64,000 nucleotides of DNA from Saururus chinensis (Eukaryota; Streptophyta; Magnoliopsida; Piperales; Saururaceae). Positions 13,696-24,372 of this stretch are shown piece by piece; positions within the stretch are counted from its first letter, which is position 1, and each line of letters starts with the position of its first letter. A program made the translations under genes and the position numbers. The stretch is taken from positions 14,257,968 to 14,321,967 of the forward strand of contig CP141141.1 of the NCBI GenBank assembly GCA_035235625.1, written 5' to 3'. The notes beneath the pieces are model-generated. The model worked only from the letters and a program-made list of their open reading frames with translations. It was not told the DNA's origin and did no database searches.

Positions 13696-16600
13696 TGTCA
13701 TGACTTAGTCCCTGAAAGCCTGAGGCCACCACAAAGGGGAGTACAAGCAACACAGTGTGGCCCACTTAATAACAATAATTAATTACTATTAATTATACTC
13801 AATTAAATAATTAAAAACTATGGAAAAGAGATTTTTCCATATTACCTGGCTGAAGAAGGCAATATTCTACATCCCCTGCATTTTAAACACAAATGCCATA
13901 TTACCTGTTTCAGGACAAAACTGTGCTTATGTTTTAAATAAACACACTACCTATACATATTATAATAAATGAACACCAAAACAATGCAACACCGCTCCGG
14001 TGGGGAGGATTCATCGGCAGTAGTCAAAAGTCTTGTTGAGAGGTGACCGCGGTGACACTGGCAAGTTCCAGTGTTAAGTAAAAACCCATTTTTTTACACT
14101 CTAGAAGTTGTTTAGGGCTCAAAAGGCTTCATTTCGAGGGATCCGATCACCCTTTAACCCGCATAATGAATATGATTGATATTTGAATACATTACAACAG
14201 AGAGGTAGGCAATAATGACATGTATACAATCACATGATCTATCATGTAAAAAATTTATTACAATCTCCATATTAAAAGAAAAACAACTAAGAAAAGTTTC
14301 AATATCTAATAATCTTCTAGGTTTATACCCTTGTCACCAAGGACATTTATTATTCCACAAACTATCAGGATCTCTTTGCTAAGCATATGCAAAGTCGAAT
14401 GTGCCTATTTGTATAAGTACACGAGGTGGAGAGGTTCATGCAAAACAAAATCACCTATGAGCTTATGGCCAGTAAGATAATTTATATGCAATAAGCCCCA
14501 TCTCATACTTTAAAAATTATACACATAGGTAAAACATAAAAACTAATAGAAAGTAAACATGAAGCATTCTGCCTCAAACCATATTTTAGTAAACCACATA
14601 ACCATGAGTTAAATAAACACAAATAGTCATCTTCCACTTTACTCAAACACCCTTCACTGAAGAGGCCACATCCTGGATTGCCCATCCACAACCGGCATTG
14701 ATCCTGATAACATTTGCTCGTGCTACCAAAAATCCTTGGGAGCCCTCTTGGGTTGCTTTCGTGATTTTTCCTATGCACTTCACATAGAAAACATTTTTAG
14801 TTTTATTATCTTGTTAACCATACAATTATATATCCCAATCCCACCTCATGGTATAGAAACCTATTGAAGACATGATAAAAACACATAAAACCATTTTACA
14901 ACAATGCATGAGATAAATGAGCGAACTACACACAATAGTTTAAAACCCTAATTTTTGGGCAGTAGTTGACTCTAAATTTTAGGAAAAATACCTAGAAATG
15001 CCAAAATCAATGAAATTTTGAAGACTATAATTCGACCCAACCGGAGATTCACAATTAAATTGGTAGTATGGATTTACACCATAAACTAATTTAATTAAAT
15101 TTTAGAAATTGTTGTGCAGTATTGGAATTCCTACAGAGTTGGATCTTAAATTACACTAAGTAGTGTAAACAACTCCAAACCAATCAATTTTTTTTATTCT
15201 AGATATATGAATCCAAACATTTCCCACAAGAAATTTGGGATCAATTTAAATTTAAAGGAGCAAGAAAAATCTCAAAACACGACATAACAAAATTGTAAAT
15301 AGAGAACAACATTGATTACAAAAATCTAATAAATGAATATTATTAAGGAAAATCCCCAAAAATAAGAAATGAAAAAAAATATTTTCCCATATCTCTAGTA
15401 ATTTTTTCAGGCCTATTTCTTGAAGAAAATACCCGAAAACGAAGTACGAAACCTAAGTTACTACCAACTGGCTGAAAATCAAACTTTAGAAACGATAACT
15501 TTTGGATAGGGACAAACTTCATGAAGAACCATAAATTTTTTACACTACTGAGAGTATTGAGTCAAGAAACTCTCAAAGAAATTTCAAGTAAAAAAGATTC
15601 AGAGAAGGCCAATAAAATGATCTTTCCATAGACACAATGAATTATGGTTGGGCTGCTAATGGAACATTATGGTTACAATATATGGTTACAGTATATCTTA
15701 TTCCATTACCATAATCATTTATCAAATTTTTATCCATAATCATTATGCTAAGTAAACAATATGGGCTTTTTCATATTTGTTTCATTAAGTAATAATCGAC
15801 CATTTAATTGGTTAACCATTATCCATTACCCCTTTTATAAGGATTCACAATCAATGTAATAAACATAGCTAATCCTAAAAATTAATAGCCCAATGTGTAA
15901 AATAAATAGACTTCTCAATCTTAATCGAAGGAAGTAGTTCACTCCATATGTATGGTGAATGTTGACTAGATAAACATGTTTAGCTCAATTCTTTATCCTT
16001 CTTAAATATTAAGAAGTATTTTTAGAAGTTGGAGACATGTTACTTAGAACTTAAAAGTTCCAAAATACAATACTCATAGGTTTAACCAACATATTCTTAT
16101 ATGTGGCAAATCACTTGATGTAGTTCACCTTCTTAAAGTACAACATCCTCTATAAATCCAGTATTAGGGTATAAACATTTTTAAACATCACTAAATCAGC
16201 CAAAATGGCTCGAAAGGCCAAAATTAGCGCTTTTTACAAATTGATTCATTGAATCAGATATTGTTAAGGTAAAAAACTAATAGCATTACTACTGTTGTTT
16301 ATAGTTATTATAAATATATTGTGAGGATCAAACATGAAATAAAAATTAGCTTGAACATTTTTATATATATTAGATTTAGACATATAGGTCCAATGTTAAC
16401 AAACAATCCATTGTATTCTTCCTTTATTTGATAAAGGTTAATAGTAAAAAGGAAAGCAAATGAAGTACTGTACAATTGTAAGCTCTCACCTCCCTTCCCC
16501 CCAAAGCTGATTTTGAATGGGGAAGAAAAGGAAAGGAAAATGAGGGAGGTAGCTGAGATGAGTTAGGGAGGAGGGATGAGTGGCTCCAAATTCAAAAACT

Positions 16601-17941
16601 GATGGAAATTCTAATCTTCCCCTCCTGATCTAGTTCTAGATGGGGTAGTAAGAGAAAGAGAAGTTTATAGTGAAATATATATTATATATAGAGTGCACCA
16701 AAAATATATATTCATATTATATATTAACTTAATGGGTATAATATTTTTACAAATATGACAAACGGGTAACAAATAAATGGGTATAGAAGAACTTTTTCTA
16801 TAACTCCGCTTATTTACCCATTGAATAAATCTAACCACATCATTTAATGTCTTAGCTGTACAGGTAGAATGGTATAATGGGAACCGTTGGCAACCCTAAA
16901 TTTTGGGAACAAACTTTACATCATAAAACATACTATAATCATGGCATAAAAAATACACATCAACTATAGCAATTAAAAACACCAAATATCATGATATAAG
17001 GCATAAATCAAGACTATAGATCAACAACAAAATCAATAACCATGCTATCATCATCCAAACCATAATAATATCCATCAAAATGATGTGAGAATCATACTTG
17101 AAACATGATTTAAGAAAACTCTAGCCTTAATCATGTAATTCCATACATGAAAATAAGTATAAGACGATAGATCAGCAAGTGAAAATCACTTAACTCAAAA
17201 TCCAAATCCAAAAGCTTGTTTTTGAAGAAGAAAAGCTATTCCTTGATCAAAACCAAAAATAACTGCCAAATCCCTAAGGCCCATATTCATAAAATCACAC
17301 CAAAATAAGGAGTAATGGAAATTCAATTCCACTTAGCTTGATTCGATAAAATATATACTTAAGAACTCTTCAATGGCATACCAAGATGATGTGGATTCCC
17401 CCATATTGATGATCCAAAGATAGAGAATTTAAATTCAAGGCTTTCTAGGGTGCTTCAATGCTAATCAATGGTGGAGAGACGAACAAGCAAAGAAGACAAT
17501 AAAAGAAGAAGGAAAGAAAAGTCCAAGAGACAAATTGAAGGCGAGGAAGAGAGGTTTGGCGACAAGGAGAGAGAGAAAAGGGAGGTGGTAGCCAAGTAGC
17601 AGAGAGAAGAGAGGGAAGGGGAGGGTGGCCTCCTCATAAGGTACTTGTCATGCTTAGGGTAACTGCTCTCATTGTTTGAAATTTTTTCCATGCATAACCA
17701 ACTAGGGCAAAAAAACACAAAGAGGATCAAAGCAAACCAATTTGGGATTATATTTATTTTGGTGCCAAGGCAAGCCTTGGTAGACAGGTTAGTGGGCTTT
17801 GCCGATGCATGCCTTGCCCAACCTAGAATTGTGAGCCTATTTACTTGCTTATTTAAATTTCTTTAGATGAGTATCGGAAAATTTCCAAAAGAGTTCCAAA
17901 AAATTTCTAAAAATTCTAGAATAAAATTCAAGGGTGTTACA
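13696..17941 (-). mobile_element. Very long LTR of a Tekay/Del-like chromovirus (3' LTR)
   Basis: On the minus strand the LTR starts at 17941 with TGTAACACCC, a very common start for plant Tekay/Del LTRs, and probably ends at 13696 with ...GTCATGACA. The integrase and chromodomain-like remnant lies immediately upstream on the same strand (17942-19060). The low end matches the beginning of a second LTR copy at 20934-21695 over several blocks: 'aagcaa(c/t)(a/g)cag', 'tctacccttgtcac', 'cttggattgccca', and 'tatatcccaatccca'. This gives an LTR of about 4.2 kb unless undetected insertions lie within it. A candidate small insertion with 'tcacctccctt...gggaggtagctga' ends lies at 16485-16555. A GA-rich segment at 17470-17620 is likely leader sequence. 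Confidence 0.6.
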
Positions 17942-19060
17942 GCCTACCCACCTTAAGAAGAAACCTTGTCCTCAAAGTTTACACCCTGAGCTGTCGCAAA
18001 AAGATTTGGATACACCTTCTTCTTCTTGTCCATGCTTTCCTACGTTGCTTCTTCGACTTTGTGATTCCTTCAATGACATTGACAATATGAATATTCTTGG
18101 TCCAAAACACTTGCTCCTTCTTGTAAAGAATCTTGATAAACTTCTCTTTGTAAGTAAGATCATTAGCTGCCTCAATCAGCTCAAAACTATCGACATGGCT
18201 AGGATCCAGGTTGTACTTTCGTAACATCAAAACATAGAACACGTTATGAACATTTGAAAGCTTGGGAGGAAGAGAAAGAAGATATGCTACCTCACTAATC
18301 CTTTGTAAAATCTTGAATCATCCAAAGTACTCATGTGATAACTTTCCTTTGGTTCCTAACTGCATCACTCCTTTTGTAGGTGAAATCTTCAAGAAAACGA
18401 GGTCTCCAACCTCAAACTGTGATGGCCTTTGATGCTTGTCCACGCACTCCTTATGACCACTTTGGGCTGCAAGAAGTCACTTCCGAATTCCTTTCACAAT
18501 CTAGCTAGTTTGCTACACAAAATCCAGTATGGTTATCTATTGCCCGTCTACTTTGGTGCAACAAAGTGGAGATCTACAAGGTCTCATGTACAAAGCTTCA
18601 AATAGTGTCACTCCAATGCTTGCTTGATAGTTGTTGTTGCACAAGAATTCATTGAGTAATAGGGGCTAATCCTAGTTACTGCCCAAGTCAATTATAGAAG
18701 CACTCGATGTATCTTTTAGAGTCTGAATTGTACGCTTTACTTGTCCATTTGTCTGACGGTGAAAAGTTTTATTGAGATGCATTGCTAATCCCAAAGCTTT
18801 ATGAAAACTCTTCCTAATAGTAGACGAGAAATAGATATCTATTAGAGACAATATAAACTGACAGTACATGTAGACAAACAATCTTGCAAATGTAGAGAGT
18901 AGCAAGTGAATCCAAAGGCACATTAATCCTTGTGAAAACAAAGTGAGCCGACTTGGTTAATCTATCCACAACTACCCAAATTGAATATTTTCCTTTTGAA
19001 GTCTTTGGCAACCAACCACAAAGTCCATTACTATGTTCTCCCACTTCCAATTTAGAAAAT
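17942..19060 (-). pseudogene. Ty3/gypsy integrase and chromodomain-like tail, decayed
   Basis: On the minus strand, 19050-18880 encodes the integrase core with WKWEN, then MDFVVG, a frameshift, and LPKTSKGKYSIW followed by VVDRLTKSAHF. The first aspartate (MDF) is kept. The second motif reads IVSNR where active enzymes have VSDRD, and the third reads GQVKRTIQTL where active enzymes have GQ(S/T)ER, so two of the three catalytic acids are lost. The 18242-17979 part has NVHNVF, then 'MLRKYNLDPSHV', 'DLTYKEK' and 'ILYKKEQVF', the tail of chromovirus integrase leading into a chromodomain-like segment. Stop codons and frame changes occur throughout. It is not functional. The protease, reverse transcriptase and RNase H parts are missing; the 5' side is cut by an LTR insertion near 19060. 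Confidence 0.85.
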
Positions 19061-20656
19061 CATAACTGGTAGTGATTGATTATTCCCTCTTTCAATAGGG
19101 TATGACTCTGCTAGTGATCGATGAATCACCCAAGCGATTGATTGATAGCTATTGGTATGTTTTTACAAAGGGTTGTTTAAAGTATCGATTGATCATTGAC
19201 ATGAAGCAATTGATTGGTCAACAATATTCCAATACTACAGTTCATAGCAGATCGATTGATTCGTCTTGTATAATTTTCAACAATGGATTGATTACACCAT
19301 AATCTTACAATTTTGCCCATTTCACGCTAATTCGGTTTGGAAGTTCCAAAATCACTTTCCAAGCTATTAAGTGATTTATGTATGTGAGTGTGTAAAACAT
19401 TTATCTTTTCAAGTCTAAAGGCTTATTAAGTACACATTCTCATATTAAAGTCAGTTAAAAAAGTTTCAGAAGTGATTTTGGAGGTTTCAAACGGATTTAG
19501 GGTGAAAAGGATAAAACTTTCTTTGACCAGTGTCATCATTCAATCTCTAGAAAAAGACATTGATCAAATCAATCGATCGTTGATGAATTATAGCACAGAA
19601 GAGATGAATTAATTGATCACATAGGCAATAGATTGATTGGCACTTAAAACGACCCTTAGTTAAATGAAGCCAAGAGTTTATCGATTGATCGCTATGTAAA
19701 CCGATTGATCACTAGAGGTATCATGCCTTGAGCAAACAAGGAATGATCAATCATTGTTTGGAACGATCAATCACTAGCAATTTTAGTTACCTAAGATAAG
19801 TCTTTCTAAAAGAGCATTTATCCCTAGTTGAAGTCAAAGAGCTAACTGACTTGGAGACCTATATAGAGTTTGACAAATTTGAAGAGAGAAAAACCTAGAA
19901 AATATTAGAGAAGAAAGGAGAATCTTTTACTTATTGTTTTCCTAGAGAATTCACAAAAATCTTGAAGAAATTGTTCATAGTGAATTCATGGTGATGCACA
20001 ACTAAAGTGAGAAGATTTCACACGACAAATAATAGAGGAGAGTTAGCGAAATTCTTCAAAAGGAGTTGAAGAATCTCAAGAGGTAAATCAATAAAAAAAT
20101 GTGTCTTTGCTTAAGTTTTTAGAAGAAGAAGATGAAGAACAAACACAAAAATGGAAATCTTCAAGGATTGGAGGAAGAATTGAAGTCCAATAATAACAAT
20201 GAAGAAGATTGAACAAAAGAGTTTATGACAAGTCTAGAGATTGATTGACTATTTTGTGTCTTGTAAGTTCTATATCTTACTAGTGAATTGATTTAGCCTT
20301 AGTTGAGGCTGTTGTGTTTTTTTACCCGAGTTTGGGTTTCCCACATAAAAATTCTTGCATGATTGTGGTGTGAATGATTTATTGTTTTATTCATAATGAA
20401 TGACACTTTTTTGATTAGAATTTTTTGTTCTTCTTCAAAACAAATTCATGTGCTTTGAGGTTAGAACTTGTAGTCTTTATCTTTGTTAGATAATCGGACT
20501 AGGGGCAAACTTAGTGATCGTCTACCCTCATCTAGACGGATATTAAACTCTCAACCATAACTAAATCTAGTCAAATTCCTAAGACTAATTACATACACAA
20601 AGTTTTGATCAACAAAATTAGCCAATTAAAATACTTATACCCCATATGTTCTTTCA
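19061..20656 (-). mobile_element. Minus-strand LTR, variant with TGAAAGAACATATG start, split by an insertion
   Basis: The minus-strand start TGAAAGAACATATGGGG lies at 20656 and the same start is seen at 56667. This LTR is interrupted by the solo LTR at 19301-20553, leaving pieces at 20554-20656 and about 19061-19300. The 19061-19300 piece has many 'cgattgattg'-type motifs, a hallmark of these LTRs. It lies inside the interior of the Tekay-like element. Confidence 0.5.
19301..20553 (+). mobile_element. Solo LTR, family S, inside another LTR
   Basis: The right end ...GGATATTAAACTCTCA is the standard 3' end of family S LTRs. Identical flanks ACCATAA lie at 19296-19302 and 20554-20560, so the target duplication is 5-7 bases. 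The body has the family blocks: clustered 'cgattgatc' motifs, a 'ctatatagag' TATA-like box near 19859, 'gagagaaaaacctagaaaa', and 'acccgagtttgggttt' near 20323. The left end does not show a clean TG, so it is degenerate or slightly misplaced. Confidence 0.65.
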
Positions 20657-20933
20657 AGATCATGTTGGCTAAACCCTCCAAAATAGTCTTGAATTAATTC
20701 ATATAATGTCCATCAATAGCTTGTTTTGTAGAAGCGTTATTCCTCCTGCTTCAAGCCATCAAATCCTTAAGAAGAAAGTATACTTAGAAAGCACCAAAAC
20801 ACACAAAGGTAATTCTAACACATCTCTCATCCTATAGATAGCTAAGTCTTATTTTTCATCCCATGCTCAACCTTTAATCCTATGTCAGGTCATCATCTTG
20901 AAACTAAAGATCATTTCCCTTAGTTACAACAAT
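20657..20933 (-). mobile_element. Short residual interior between LTR copies
   Basis: It opens with 'agatcatgttggcta', a decayed version of the purine tract complement that follows this LTR elsewhere. It closes with 'cttagttacaaca' at about 20919-20932, which could be a decayed tRNA-Met primer site (complement GCTCTGATACCA, about 7 of 12 matches) for the Tekay-like LTR that starts at 20934. Confidence 0.35.
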
Positions 20934-21695
20934 TGTCACGAGTTTGATCCCAAGAGCCCAGGCCGTGGCAAAGGGCAATGCAAGCAATGCAGCGTGGCTC
21001 GCTTGAGAACAATAAACAATTACTTAAAATAATAAAAAACCAAGGAAAATAAAATTAACCACATGATCCATCACATGGAAAAATTATTGAAATCCTCTAG
21101 ATCAAAAGAAAAATAAGTAAGAAAAGTTTCAACATCTAATAATCTTCTAAGTTTCTACCCTTGTCACAAAGGACGATTATTATTTCACGAACTCTCAAAA
21201 TCTCCTTACTAAGCACCTACAAAATTACCTATATGTACAGGTACACATGGTGGAGAGGTTCACACAAAACAAAACCACCTATGATCTAACACCCAATAAG
21301 ATAACTCACACACTAAACCACAATCTCATGAATTGAAAATAGTACATAAAGGTAAAGCATATAATATAATAGAAAGTAAACGTGAAGCATTACACCTCAA
21401 ATTTATTTAATTAAAACACATGACCATGATTTACATAAATATATATACTCTTCTTCCACTTCACCTAGACACCCTTCACTAAATAGGTCACGTCTTGGAT
21501 TGCCCATTTACAGTTGGCATTGATCTTGATGGTATTTGCCTACACCACCAAAATTCCTCAGGTGCCCACTTGGATCCATAATTTTTGCTTTAGACTTAGC
21601 ACAAAAATCATTTCCATTTTTATTAGTTACCCGTGCAAGTATATATCCCAATCCCAACCCATGGTATAGCAACCATTGGAAAATATGATGGAAAC
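20934..21695 (-). mobile_element. Second LTR copy of the Tekay-like element (5' LTR, truncated)
   Basis: It starts with TGTCACGAG and matches the low end of the LTR at 13696 block by block for about 760 bases, including 'tcttggattgcccat' and 'gtatatatcccaatccca'. At 21695 it is cut where the other copy continues ('gataaaaacacataaaacc'), and a different LTR begins. The resumption of this LTR was not found further right. Confidence 0.6.
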
Positions 21696-22322
21696 TGTCA
21701 CACCTAGGCACTGCCCGACCCGAGCCAAACCCGGTCCAAGGCTGGTCCAGCGCACGGGGGCAATGGTATTAAAAATGGTTAAAGAAATAGTGGAAGGCTT
21801 ATACCCCACCTATGCGTAGTCTAATTAACAGAGTTACGCACTACTTTGAGCAAGAGTAAATAAGTAGAACAAAAGAGGAGTTTAACTCTAAATTAATCCA
21901 CAAGTCTTAAGCCCACATACTAATAATCTAGAGCCAACACACTTAGCTCAAAACAAGGTCTCAAATAAATCTAAAGGCATAATATATCACAAGTCTGAAA
22001 CAGGAACCACTTCACAAGGTGTTCTAACATCATAACAAAATAATCAGAAAAATATGCAAAGTTTAGATGCCTCCATGCCTAATCCCAACCTCTCCCCGAC
22101 CGTTCCTCATACAGAAGATCCTGTCTGATTGCATGTCAAGCCATGCAGCCCCAAAATAAAACAAGGAAAGTGGGGTGGGTATAAAAACTCAATAATAGTT
22201 TGAATATAACTATAATAATCAGAAAACATGACAACATGGCAATGTAGCAATTTAGATTCAAAATTTACATGCCATACCCCTTTTTGATCATGTATTCATA
22301 TCACATAAATATGAATAATAGT
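21696..22322. mobile_element. LTR fragment beginning TGTCACACCTAGG
   Basis: A new TG-start repeat begins at the broken point of the Tekay-like LTR: TGTCACACCTAGGCACTGCC followed by GACCCGAGCC. This GC-rich opening is typical of several plant gypsy LTRs. It runs into the hAT element at 22323. Orientation and family were not resolved. Confidence 0.45.
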
Positions 22323-24369
22323 TAGGGGTGTAAACGGACAATCTTTGTCCACCGTCTGTCCGCAGCCATGTCCGTCCGCAATAAAAACGGATGATGTTAA
22401 CTTGTTCGTGTAGACACGGACGCGGCTACGGATGGTGATTTTAGTCTGGTCGTTTTACGGACACGGCGGCGGACAATGCCTGTCCATGTCTGCAGCTGTC
22501 CGCATCCGCGAGTATTTAGCTTCTTTTTCCTTCGTTGTGCCCTAGCCGGCTAGCCTCCCTTCGATCCTTTCTGAATCAAGCCCTCATACAAGACGTAGTT
22601 CCAGCGATTGGGGCCATTGCAATGCAGTGAATCGTCCCCTCCGGCCCTCCGTCTGCCGTGGCCTGTCGGAAGTCGCGGTCTTTCATGTAGTGATTCCTCC
22701 CCTCCATCCATCGTGGCCCACTGGAATTTTTTCTAGTGCTTTTCTCGATTTTGGTTGAAGCTCAAGCCTTTGTCTTCTTGTGCTCTCTCCTTCAGTCGTA
22801 AATTTCGTATTGGACCAAAAGCGACCCAATCCTCCGTCTTGTAAGTTTACGGCGATTAGAGTTTTCATCTCTCTCTTGACTGGTTCTCTTAATGTTGCAG
22901 AATGTTTTACTTAGATTTGTTTATTATGTAGAAACCTCAAGAGTCAAGCCTGTGTTTGGTTTAGTGATTTTTGTATGCGTTAGAACTTGTAGTCAGTGTA
23001 TTTTTCTCTTTTAACACTCATGTCAGTTACTCGGTTATTCCGAAGCTTATGCTTGTCTTATCTTCTTGACTAAGGAATCCTGATTTAGGATTGACTTGCA
23101 TTGCTTTGATTTGGTGGACTGTGGGCATATTATGTGAGGTTGTTACGCTGGACAAAGCTACTTTAATTTGAGTCTTGGATTTTTCCTGATTCGTGGTGTG
23201 TGGCATCTGGTATAAATTATAAATTGTGGGTATTTTTCCATTTGAGACGACTCCTTTGTTTCTCTGTAATTTCTTTTTTGTGAAGTTTTGTTGTGCCAAA
23301 ATTTTTTGGCTTGTTAATTACAAGCTAAGTTGTTCCTATTTGTAGAGCTTACTTTACTAGTTTTCATTCTCTTTAGAGGATTCTAAAAATCAGCGTGTTA
23401 ATTGATTCTTGATTGAAATATTTTATTTTAGGCTTTGTCATTTCCTTATGCCCTAAATTACTATGAATTTATTCTTGATTGAATATGTTATTTTAGGCTT
23501 TCTTGTGTCTATATTAATATATTATTGCACTAGAGATGTATTTATCTTAATAGTGGATGTTGCTGAGTTTTTCTGCTAAATATTAAATTGTAGATGGAGG
23601 AGTTCTTTTACTGTTTTAATGCCTATTTGTAGATATCTACACATGTAGATGTACAAGTTCAATGTTTTTTTTTATTGGGTTGGTGTTATGAAGTTGTGTT
23701 TTACCTTTTGTTGGATAATATTTTTTTCCTTATTTACTTTTTAGGTACAGAGTTGTGAATTTCTGTAGCAAAGTCTTTCATGTTTTACGTATGTATGGGA
23801 ATACATGTTTAATAGAGTATGCTGTAGGTTTTCTCTTACTGCCTTGTCATATTCAAGTTTATGCTGAAATTGTGATTGATTGTATTCATTGTGATAGCTA
23901 TAAGGTCTTTGTATGTGATTTTATTATTTCCAAATTGTTGTACTTTTAACATGGTTTTTCTTGTTTTTATATTTGCATGGTTTATGCTAGGTATTTAGTG
24001 ATCATGTCTTATCCTAAAGGAAAGAAAGTTATTAGTGAAAATTCAAACCCAAGTGTTGAAGTAAGAAAAGAAGTTTTAGCTGATTTATCACAAAAAGAAA
24101 TTAATGTGGGTGCTGCAAGTGGCGTTGTTCCATCTACAAATTCAAGTGAAGATGTTGGAGTTGGAGGAGAATCAACTAGTGCATCAAAACCATCTAATAT
24201 CCCTAAAAGGCAAGATAAAAAGTTAACTTCTAAATATTGGGAGTTTTTTAAGAAGGAGTGGGATAAAGATGGTGTACCATGGGCTATTTGCAAGTTTTGT
24301 GCTCATATGTTACCTGGGGATACAAGAGTGATAGGAACAAATCCTATGAAAAGACATTTGGATACCCTA
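22323..24369 (+). mobile_element. 5' half of a hAT (Ac-like) DNA transposon
   Basis: It starts with TAGGGGTGTAAACGGACA, a typical plant hAT terminus. Within 200 bases there are many 'ccgtccgc' and 'gcggacaa' type motifs on both strands, the subterminal transposase-binding layout of Ac-like elements. A GC-rich leader (22530-22860), an intron-like T-rich stretch and then the transposase start follow. The element stops abruptly near 24369 within the BED zinc-finger codons, so the catalytic domain and right terminus are missing. Confidence 0.75.
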
Positions 24370-24372
24370 TGA
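24004..24372 (+). pseudogene. Truncated hAT transposase, BED zinc finger
   Basis: The frame from ATG 24004 (MSYPKGKKV...; an in-frame ATG also lies at 23977) encodes about 122 residues. A low-complexity Ser/Glu-rich N-terminus is followed by a BED-type zinc finger at about residues 75-120: KYWEFFKKEW, then AICKFCAHML, then GTNPMKRHLDTL. The Cys-X2-Cys pair and the first His of the finger are present. The final ligand expected a few residues after the His is replaced by a stop at 24370-24372, where the hAT sequence joins LTR sequence. In intact hAT transposases a DDE domain and the hAT dimerisation domain follow; both are absent. Upstream, 'tgctag' at 23985-23990 is a possible splice acceptor. 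No function is expected beyond possible DNA binding. Confidence 0.8.

Noticed and set aside
17461-17730. Ser/Leu-rich 89-codon minus-strand frame
   Set aside because: Lies in the GA-rich leader part of the Tekay-like LTR; low complexity.
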